DNA of 33,607 bases from NCBI GenBank assembly GCA_030698765.1, contig JAUYMF010000040.1, forward strand, positions 1-33,607, read 5' to 3'. The translations under genes were made by a program, and so were the position numbers. Shown piece by piece: positions 24,384-30,673 of this stretch (positions are counted from its first letter, which is position 1; each line of letters begins with the position of its first letter). Under the pieces are notes generated by a model. It saw nothing but the letters and a program-made list of their open reading frames with translations, was not told where the DNA came from and searched no databases. Origin of the DNA: Dehalococcoidales bacterium (lineage in GTDB: Bacteria > Chloroflexota > Dehalococcoidia > Dehalococcoidales > UBA2162).

Positions 24384-26008
24384 GAGCCGGACGGCTGTTA
24401 CCATTAGCAGTTAACTGGCTGTGGCTGCAAAACAGCTACGCCGGTAACCGGCGTTTCTCCCGCGCCCTGGAAAATCCCGGACCAACCCAGGAGCTGTATT
24501 TAAAAAATCTCCTCAGACGAAACGAGAGCACTCAATATGGCCGGGCAAATCATTTCTCGCAAATCTCCTCAATCCGCGACTTTCAGGAGAACATTCCCCT
24601 GACCCGATACGAAGATTACCTGCCTTACATCGAAGAAATTTCGCGGGGCAAGTCCAGCGTCCTGACTCATGATCCGGTGGCACTGTTTCAACCCACCAGC
24701 GGGACGTCTTCAGCCTCTAAACTGATCCCGTACAACCAACCGCTCAAGGCCGAGTATCAGATGGCCATCTCCCCCTGGGTTTATAATCTTTTTCGCCGGG
24801 TACCGGGATTGATGCGCGGCCGGGCATACTGGTCTATCTCTCCACCCGTTGAACGTAATAAATTCCACGGGTGCATCCCTGTTGGATTTGACGATGATTC
24901 CGAATATCTTGGCGGCATCGGGAAACGGTTGTATAATCTGGTTTCGGTCGGGCGACAAAAATTCACTCCGGATATTTCCCTGGATGATTTCAGGGACAGG
25001 ACGCTCACCAGTCTTCTCGCCGCCCGTAATCTTGCCCTGATATCCGTCTGGAGCCCCACCCTTCTCCTGACCCTCATCAAACACTTCCTGGAAAATCAGG
25101 GCAGGTTGATTGAGGTTCTGGCATCGAGTGGTTCGCCGGACGCCCGCGCCCGCGCCGGAAATATCCGGTGGACTATCCAAAAGCACGGCCTTAATTTTAA
25201 AGCTATCTGGCCAGACCTGAAACTGATTAGCTGCTGGACCCACGGAGCCAGCGAGCCGTTCATCCCCGAGATTCGCCGGTATTTCCCCGGCACCGAGATA
25301 CAGGGCAAAGGACTGGTAGCCACCGAAGCGTTTGTATCGCTGCCCCTGCTCCCGGACAACGATCCGGTGCTTGCCGTTAACTCCCACTTCTTTGAATTCC
25401 GCGATATCGAAACCGGTAAAATCCGGCTGGCACACGAGCTTGACCGGGGAGGCGTCTACTCGGTCATTGTGACCACCGGGGGAGGTCTCTACCGTTATGA
25501 GATGGATGATCTGGTAAGGGTAACCGGGTTCATCGCCGCCACTCCCGCGCTGCGCTTTATCTCTAAGAACGCCGTCTCCGATATATTTGGCGAAAAGCTC
25601 AACGCGGAACACGTTCAGCGCAGCCTCGCCGTTACCTTCGCCGAGTACTCGCTCAATCCGACATTTTTCTTTGTGGCGCCGACTGAATTGCCCGGAGGGA
25701 GAATATCTTATACTCTTTTCTTCGAATCTGAAAATGTGTCGGACGAACAGGGGAGAATGTTACGGGAAAAGCTGGAAGGCTGTTTCCTTGAAAACTTCCA
25801 TTACGCTTACTGCCGTAAACTGGGACAGCTTGGCCACCTGGAGGCGTTTTTAATCGACTGTTCGTCGGTCTCGCCGGAAGTGGCGTATCTGGGGGAGATG
25901 CACCGTAGGGGATTGAAACTGGGCGACATCAAACCATCCGTTCTAGACCGGGAGACAGGATGGGAAAAGCGCTTTCAAGGCCGGTTCATGGCTACCGACT
26001 ACTCATAA
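24380..26008 (+). CDS. GH3-family acyl-acid-amido synthetase
   Basis: A 542-aa adenylate-forming enzyme of the GH3 family, best known from plants, where members conjugate jasmonate, auxin or benzoates to amino acids. The ATP-binding motif 1 is FQPTSGTSSASK (about residues 103-114). Motif 2 corresponds to GLVATEAFVSLP and motif 3 to GLYRYEMDDLVRVTGF. The C-terminal swivelling domain is present, and the length is normal. The reaction would be carboxylate plus ATP to acyl-AMP, then transfer to an amine. The start overlaps the preceding gene by 4 bp. It is last in the plus-strand operon and overlaps the convergent radical SAM gene by 6 bp. Confidence 0.9.
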   Translation: MRAGRLLPLAVNWLWLQNSYAGNRRFSRALENPGPTQELYLKNLLRRNESTQYGRANHFSQISSIRDFQENIPLTRYEDYLPYIEEISRGKSSVLTHDPVALFQPTSGTSSASKLIPYNQPLKAEYQMAISPWVYNLFRRVPGLMRGRAYWSISPPVERNKFHGCIPVGFDDDSEYLGGIGKRLYNLVSVGRQKFTPDISLDDFRDRTLTSLLAARNLALISVWSPTLLLTLIKHFLENQGRLIEVLASSGSPDARARAGNIRWTIQKHGLNFKAIWPDLKLISCWTHGASEPFIPEIRRYFPGTEIQGKGLVATEAFVSLPLLPDNDPVLAVNSHFFEFRDIETGKIRLAHELDRGGVYSVIVTTGGGLYRYEMDDLVRVTGFIAATPALRFISKNAVSDIFGEKLNAEHVQRSLAVTFAEYSLNPTFFFVAPTELPGGRISYTLFFESENVSDEQGRMLREKLEGCFLENFHYAYCRKLGQLGHLEAFLIDCSSVSPEVAYLGEMHRRGLKLGDIKPSVLDRETGWEKRFQGRFMATDYS

Positions 26009-27346
26009 GCGGTCTCCGTCAAATAAAGGCGTCAGGTCACTCCCATCGCCAAGGGGCTGGTACCGCTTCCGACTGATTTCCTTCCTCGTGAGGAGATTTA
26101 CCTTAAGATAGACCCCGGCTTTTGTCGGGGAGCTAAAATTAGCATGCAGGTCAAGAGCGCGGCGGGCGATGGAACCGTACTTGTTAAACTCGGAGCGCAC
26201 CCAGTAACAGCGGTCTTCCAGTTGCTCCGGGGTCATCTTCGCGGGGCGGAATGGGGCTTGACCGAACCGGAAATCGGGGTGCAGCCACCACGGGTCGTGA
26301 ATTAGCCTCCCCTCCCGGCGCAATCGCTCATAGAGCGGGGTAGCCGGAAATGGTACGAGCGTATTCAGATTCGCCGTATAGAGTTTCGCTTTAATAGCAA
26401 AATCAAGGCTGATTTTAAACGAATCGAGTGTATCCTGGTCATAGCCGAAAATAAAAGCTCCGCACACCATAATGCCATGCTTCCGGAAAATCCTCACCGC
26501 CTCAAGATAGCTGCCGTAATTAAGATTCAGGCGCTTGCCCATTTGTTTCAAATTACCTGTTATCAGAGACTCAAAACCGATAGTCACCGCGATACACCCG
26601 GACTGTGCCATCAGGCGGATGAGGTCCCGGTTAGCTGAAATGTCCAGGCTTGCCTGACAACCCCATTTGATACCCAGGGGCGTAAGCGCCCGCAGCAGTT
26701 CATTGGTTGCGCTGTTATCGACGAACAGGTTATCATCAGTAAAAATAACCGGCTTCCTGCCGGTTTTGCGGATCTCTTCAACAACCGCATCGACCGGGCG
26801 TTGCCTTATATTACTCCCATAAAGGGCATGGACAGAACAGTATTCGCACGAGAAACGGCAGCCGCGGCCGAACTGGACCAAAGTAACCGGCAGATACCGC
26901 TTGCCCTTAAATATGCTCCGGTCGAACTGAAGCCGGTCCAGGGAAGGATACCGTTTTTCGTAAACCGGTTTGAGCTTCTTTCCCCTCGCATCGCGGACCA
27001 CTTCGTGCCAAACGCCTTCCGCATCGCCAATAACCACAGAATCTACAAAACGGAGGGCCTCCCGTGGACATAGGGTGGGATGAATACCTCCGGCAATGAC
27101 CGGGACTCCGCGCAGGTGATATTGAGCGGCAATCTGGTAAGCCGATTTCGCGGTAAACGTATCGATGGTCAGGACAGCCAGATCAGTCGGCTCATCAAAC
27201 GGGATTACCTCAATACGCTGGTCATAAAGCACGCGGTCAATATCCGGCGGGGTTAGCCCGGATAGTATGGCAAACACCAGCGGCTCAATCGAATCTCCGG
27301 CGACACCGGCCGGAATCAGGCTGGGGCGTATATAGGTAAATTTCAT
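26003..27346 (-). CDS. B12-binding-domain radical SAM protein (third)
   Basis: A 447-aa protein with an N-terminal cobalamin-binding domain (MKFTYIRPSLIP; VIAGGIHPTLCPREA) and a radical SAM barrel with RGCRFSCEYC (Cys163, 167, 170). The C-terminal portion, including WWLHPDFRFGQAPFRPAKM and KAGVYLKVNLLTRKEISRK, closely parallels the same region of the fusion protein at 21226-23679, so the two are paralogues. It lacks the GNAT extension. It starts 11 bp after the isoprenylcysteine-methyltransferase-like gene and probably depends on coupled translation, since the ribosome-binding site is weak. The substrate is unknown; methylation or another radical step on the same product is suggested by context. 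Confidence 0.88.
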   Translation of the reverse strand: MKFTYIRPSLIPAGVAGDSIEPLVFAILSGLTPPDIDRVLYDQRIEVIPFDEPTDLAVLTIDTFTAKSAYQIAAQYHLRGVPVIAGGIHPTLCPREALRFVDSVVIGDAEGVWHEVVRDARGKKLKPVYEKRYPSLDRLQFDRSIFKGKRYLPVTLVQFGRGCRFSCEYCSVHALYGSNIRQRPVDAVVEEIRKTGRKPVIFTDDNLFVDNSATNELLRALTPLGIKWGCQASLDISANRDLIRLMAQSGCIAVTIGFESLITGNLKQMGKRLNLNYGSYLEAVRIFRKHGIMVCGAFIFGYDQDTLDSFKISLDFAIKAKLYTANLNTLVPFPATPLYERLRREGRLIHDPWWLHPDFRFGQAPFRPAKMTPEQLEDRCYWVRSEFNKYGSIARRALDLHANFSSPTKAGVYLKVNLLTRKEISRKRYQPLGDGSDLTPLFDGDRL

Positions 27347-27357
27347 CGGCCTAATAT

Positions 27358-27921
27358 TTAATAAATAAACGGAATGAGTTTTTTGGTCTTTTCCATAAAT
27401 CTCAGGTATTCTGCCTGGAAGCAGGTAATCATCAATTGTTCCTCCAGCTTAATCCGGCGGTGATAACCCAGGAACGAAAGAGCAAGAATAACCGCCAGAC
27501 CTGCCCAGATCCCGAGGCCTAAACCAAAGCCTGTGAAGGCGAGCAGAGCTCCCGTATATGCAGGGTGTCGAATAAAGCGATACGGCCCCCGGTCAACGAC
27601 CTTTTGACCGTCCTGGATTGCCAGCACGGTCCGGAAATATTTACCGAGAGACCAGAATGCCCACCAACGGAGGACGGCACCGGCGAGCACAACGGAGGTA
27701 CCGATTAAATATCTATGATCCTGACCTATCGGAATCCTGGGCAGGTCAGTTTGTTGAATAATTACACATATAACCAGTGCCGCAATCAGAAGCGAAAACA
27801 AATGGAGACCGCTACTTTTGTCTTCAGTCGCATCGACTCTGGCCCTGTCGCGGAAGTTAAGCCATAATTCAAAAGACAGCCAGACAAAACCGCTGGCTAT
27901 AAAAGCGAAAGCAACACTCAT
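27358..27921 (-). CDS. Isoprenylcysteine carboxyl methyltransferase-like membrane protein
   Basis: A 187-aa integral membrane protein with four to five hydrophobic segments. The SAM-binding C-terminal signature GPYRFIRHPAYTGALLAFTG (about 112-131) and the closing pattern EEQLM followed by EYLRFMEKTKKLIPF match the ICMT/PEMT family. Bacterial members methylate carboxylates, thiols, amines or lipids rather than prenylated proteins. The gene is directly upstream of the third radical SAM gene and is likely co-transcribed, so a final O-, S- or N-methylation of the locus product, or of a membrane precursor, is plausible. Confidence 0.85.
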   Translation of the reverse strand: MSVAFAFIASGFVWLSFELWLNFRDRARVDATEDKSSGLHLFSLLIAALVICVIIQQTDLPRIPIGQDHRYLIGTSVVLAGAVLRWWAFWSLGKYFRTVLAIQDGQKVVDRGPYRFIRHPAYTGALLAFTGFGLGLGIWAGLAVILALSFLGYHRRIKLEEQLMITCFQAEYLRFMEKTKKLIPFIY

Positions 27922-27996
27922 TAATTTTCGAACCTTCTAAAGTTCATTAACTGAGATGGTTTAATGGTAAATGAAAACACAGTTACCTGATATCAA

Positions 27997-28464
27997 TTAT
28001 AGCAGACCGGAGCGGCACGCCGGAACCATCAACGCTACACAGGTGCGGACTTGCCAATGCTCGCCATCCAGATGCCAGCTATACGGTTCAACGTGTATCA
28101 CTTTATCCTCGTTAATCAGATTTTGCAGGACCCGTCCATGGCATTGAAGAAAACAACCATCGACCATGATCACTTTATCGCTCCCGGTTACCCAGCTTAA
28201 CATGGAGGAATGAGGAACAAAGAATGTTTCCGCGTGGCATGCCCGGGCAAAGGAAGGCGTTTCCTGGGCTATAATGTTCGCTGCGAGCCTGGCAATTTCT
28301 CCCCGGATGCAGGCTCCCTCGCAGGATAAGACCGGAATCTTTTTATCGGCAATGTTCTGTTTCGCATAGGCTTCACCAACCGGACAAACACCTTTTACGC
28401 TTGATACGTCAATTGAAAAATCGGCTGAGAGAACCGAGATGTCGTCCTGTGTGCAGGATTTCAT
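27997..28464 (-). CDS. DGC-domain putative zinc-binding protein
   Basis: A 155-aa cysteine-rich protein. VLSCEGACIRGEIARLAANI and MVDGCFLQCHGRVLQ match the DGC domain family, named for its conserved Asp-Gly-Cys, which is seen here. Further Cys/His residues (VCPVGEA, RACHAETF) could complete a metal site. The function of the family is not established. No good ribosome-binding site precedes the ATG at 28464, and the first ~20 codons overlap, on the opposite strand, sequence that reads as part of a sigma factor, so the true N-terminus may be altered by a rearrangement. About 75 bp separate its end from the methyltransferase gene. Confidence 0.75.
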   Translation of the reverse strand: MKSCTQDDISVLSADFSIDVSSVKGVCPVGEAYAKQNIADKKIPVLSCEGACIRGEIARLAANIIAQETPSFARACHAETFFVPHSSMLSWVTGSDKVIMVDGCFLQCHGRVLQNLINEDKVIHVEPYSWHLDGEHWQVRTCVALMVPACRSGLL

Positions 28465-28699
28465 CTATCGTCTGCCAGTCAGCTATCGGACGGTATTGGT
28501 ATTGCATGATGAGCATGGTTTGAAGAACCAGGAGATTGCCGATGTACTCGGTTGCTCTCTGCAGACAGTGAAAATACGGTTACATAGAGCCCGGAATGAG
28601 ATACGGCGTACCCTGAATACCGGTTGTCATTTTACTCGCGATGAGCGCAATGTTCTTGTTTGTGAATCAAAACCGGAAGAGGCAGAAAATCAGAGCTAG
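28439..28699 (+). pseudogene. ECF-type sigma factor remnant (region 4 only)
   Basis: An 86-codon frame encoding sigma region 4: the helix-turn-helix DEHGLKNQEIADVLGCSLQT followed by VKIRLHRARNEIRR, then RDERNVLVC. A complete ECF factor is about 170-200 aa with region 2 in front, which is missing. Sigma-like reading continues in frame upstream of the ATG to about 28403 (DTSIEKSAERTEMSSCVQDF), and a stop codon interrupts at 28367-28369. The 5' end therefore overlaps the divergent DGC gene. This looks like a deletion or rearrangement product rather than a functional regulator. ECF genes are often found beside DGC genes. Confidence 0.72.
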
Positions 28700-28849
28700 G
28701 CTACAAATCATGGGGAACCTTTTCAATCTCTTGAAGAATGCTGATGTTATATTTCGAGCCAGCAAGATCAACCTCATTTTAAGTTCTCTATAGTCCCGGT
28801 GTTCCCCTTCATTATCAAGAATGCATGGTTTGAGTGGTTTTTCTGAAGT

Positions 28850-28892
28850 TGGTGGGCGGTACTGCCCAATACGCAGAACCAGGACGTTTGAA
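28850..28892 (-). repeat. Dispersed repeat, copy C
   Basis: In reverse orientation this 43-bp copy matches copy A (1221-1252) at 31 of 32 positions and shares its other end, CAGTACCGCCCACCA, with copy B. Part of it forms an imperfect palindrome around GTAC. It lies in a 274-bp stretch (28700-28973) in which no convincing gene is seen. Confidence 0.75.
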
Positions 28893-28973
28893 GTAGCGTT
28901 CAGTCTATGATGTCGTGCCAACTCGAATTGCCGGTTGAGCAAAGGTTTTAACTATTATTTGTTACGAGTGTGA

Positions 28974-29567
28974 TTAATCACGTTCGACTGCTTCCCGATT
29001 ATTCTGGATTGCGTCAAGTTTACGTTCGATAAAATCAATGACGTATTTTTGTGTTTGCTCACCTATCCAGATAATGACGTATTTTTGTGTTTGCTCACCT
29101 ATCCAGATACCGTATCTACAGGCTAGTGCCCCCAATATCATCATCATGAATGGGACAATGACAAAACCTAGGTTTTCAATACGTATTCCACCTTCACTCG
29201 GTACAATGATAATTATTCCCACCAGAAAGAATAAAAATGCGACGCTCAACCAGAATATTGAAAAAGCTTTGGTAAAAAGCGATATATCAAAGTAACCTTC
29301 TATTTGGGTCTCGTTCCCCAAGTGATAAAAGTTACCATGATAATAAGAATGCCATGAGTTCCTATATGGCACTGTATATAACAAAAGATTCGTTCCTCTA
29401 ATTTTGCCTGCTACTTTGCCCGTGTAATCAAATGGGAGCCAGCTATTCTTCTTTGCAAGCGAGTTGGCTAAGCGAATGACGCATTCTTCCTCGGATAAGT
29501 GAGTGGAAAATAGATAATGTCTTTTTCTACCAAGAATGAATTCCTTGAATTCATTAACAACCCATAA
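28974..29567 (-). CDS. Small membrane protein with no usual start codon
   Basis: The open frame spans about 197 codons. The first ATG/GTG/TTG in frame is a TTG at 29384, yet protein-like sequence continues upstream, with RHYLFSTHLSEEECVIRLAN and WLPFDYTGKVAGKIRG. This resembles a recurrent hypothetical family that begins with a short strand and an LS-EEC motif, then RYRNSW-----GNF and EGYF. Two hydrophobic segments follow (FWLSVAFLFFLVGIIIIV and LGFVIVPFMMMILGALA), then a C-terminal tail containing a duplicated 12-residue unit. Either an ATT start (for example 29537) or a small frameshift near the 5' end is possible. The DNA is AT-rich relative to its neighbours, suggesting acquisition. Confidence 0.5.
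   Translation of the reverse strand, partial: LWVVNEFKEFILGRKRHYLFSTHLSEEECVIRLANSLAKKNSWLPFDYTGKVAGKIRGTNLLLYTVPYRNSWHSYYHGNFYHLGNETQIEGYFDISLFTKAFSIFWLSVAFLFFLVGIIIIVPSEGGIRIENLGFVIVPFMMMILGALACRYGIWIGEQTQKYVIIWIGEQTQKYVIDFIERKLDAIQNNREAVERD
29037..29109. repeat. 36-bp exact tandem duplication
   Basis: Two head-to-tail identical 36-bp units (plus one shared base) lie inside the small membrane protein gene. The unit is a multiple of three, so the frame is kept and the peptide IWIGEQTQKYVI occurs twice. This fits a recent slippage event. Confidence 0.85.
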
Positions 29568-29759
29568 TTAAACCATTTTTATTGTTTATTATACATCGCT
29601 AAAATGTAGCCGAAAAGCATCTGGTTACCCTCATGCCCACAAAGACCGTATGGGAAACAATGGAAAGGATTCTATTAGAAAAATATGTTTCGTTTGGGGA
29701 AGTCTATGTTCTTGCCATTCTGTCTATTGTACATTACTGTTATTTCGAGGCTAGAAAAC

Positions 29760-29780
29760 TGGGCGGTACAGGACTTGAAC
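29760..29780 (-). other. tRNA 3'-end-like fragment
   Basis: Twenty of 21 bases match the discriminator, acceptor and T-arm region of the tRNA-Val at the window end (33557-33577), in the same orientation. The match stops at the T-loop, the 5' strand of the T-stem is not conserved, and no complete tRNA can be folded. It is probably an attachment-site remnant. The flanking interval 29568-29853 has no convincing gene. Confidence 0.45.
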
Positions 29781-29853
29781 TTCCTCCCAAAGCCACCCCT
29801 TATTTCTCCGCCAGAGCGGGGCGTTCCGCTTCAGCCGGTGGCACAGGCCATGC

Positions 29854-30609
29854 TCACAGTGTTTTTGAGCTTAGATACATACAGATTGCCCCGCAGGCTG
29901 CGACGTTCAGCGACTCTACGTCCTGACTGATGGGAATTCGTAACCGGTAATCAGCTATCTCCAGCAGTTCTCCGGACATTCCCGCGGCTTCGTTACCGAG
30001 CGCCAACGCCAGCTTCTGCTGATGACAGAGAACTGACGGGTCTGGTGTGCCGCCAATATCGGTGGCCACCAGAAAGTAGCCGGCGTTCCTCAGAGTCCGG
30101 GTGAGGTCAAGATAGCCTCCGGTCCTCCTCAGCCAGACGGATAATACCGTGCCCGCAGTTGCCTGAACGCATTTGGGCGCCAGCGGGTCAGCGCACTTTT
30201 CGGTCATAATGACTCCGGAAAAATCGAAGGCGGCTGCCGTACGGATAAGAGTACCCATGTTGCCCGGATCCTGGATATCCTCCAGGATTAGAACCTTATT
30301 GCCGGGGTTATCAGGTAGAGAGTCAGAATAGACCTCTAGCGGCAGCTTCACAACGGCCAGAATTCCCTGCGGCGTTCTGGTCTGACAGATGGAGAGGAAC
30401 TGGCTCTCCGTAAGCTGTCTCACCGCATAATCCCGGTAGAGAGAAAGTGGCTCTTCGATGGAGAGAATCTCCATTATCTCCCCGGGCTGACCGGCCATTA
30501 TCTGGCGGATAGCCCTATCACCTTCGACGATAAAAGCCCCGGCTTCAAGACGGCCCTTCCTGGTCGCCAGCTTTCGGTACCATTTGACTGACCTCACAGG
30601 AGTGGACAT
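29854..30609 (-). CDS. TrmH-family (SpoU) RNA 2'-O-methyltransferase
   Basis: A 251-aa knotted SPOUT methyltransferase acting on tRNA or rRNA ribose with SAM. An N-terminal substrate-binding domain (about 1-95, with RKGRLEAGAFIVEGDRAI) precedes the catalytic domain, where all three SpoU motifs are visible: DPGNMGTLIRTAAAF, LALGNEAAGM and IPISQDVESLNVAACGAICM. This architecture suits RlmB-like or TrmH-like enzymes; the exact target nucleotide cannot be read. The ribosome-binding site is weak. The gene lies 64 bp downstream of the P-type ATPase gene on the same strand. Confidence 0.9.
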   Translation of the reverse strand: MSTPVRSVKWYRKLATRKGRLEAGAFIVEGDRAIRQIMAGQPGEIMEILSIEEPLSLYRDYAVRQLTESQFLSICQTRTPQGILAVVKLPLEVYSDSLPDNPGNKVLILEDIQDPGNMGTLIRTAAAFDFSGVIMTEKCADPLAPKCVQATAGTVLSVWLRRTGGYLDLTRTLRNAGYFLVATDIGGTPDPSVLCHQQKLALALGNEAAGMSGELLEIADYRLRIPISQDVESLNVAACGAICMYLSSKTL

Positions 30610-30673
30610 GGCGCTATCACCATCTTTGAGCTGATATTTAAGCTATCAATAACCACCGAAATCACAGATTATT

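Noticed and set aside
28667-28942. A 91-codon minus-strand frame
   Set aside because: It runs through dispersed repeat copy C and the sigma fragment's 3' end, has no recognisable protein features and no ribosome-binding site.
29633-29926. A 97-codon plus-strand frame after the membrane protein
   Set aside because: It crosses the tRNA-end-like fragment and the 3' end of the TrmH gene in antisense and changes character midway; coding is not supported.
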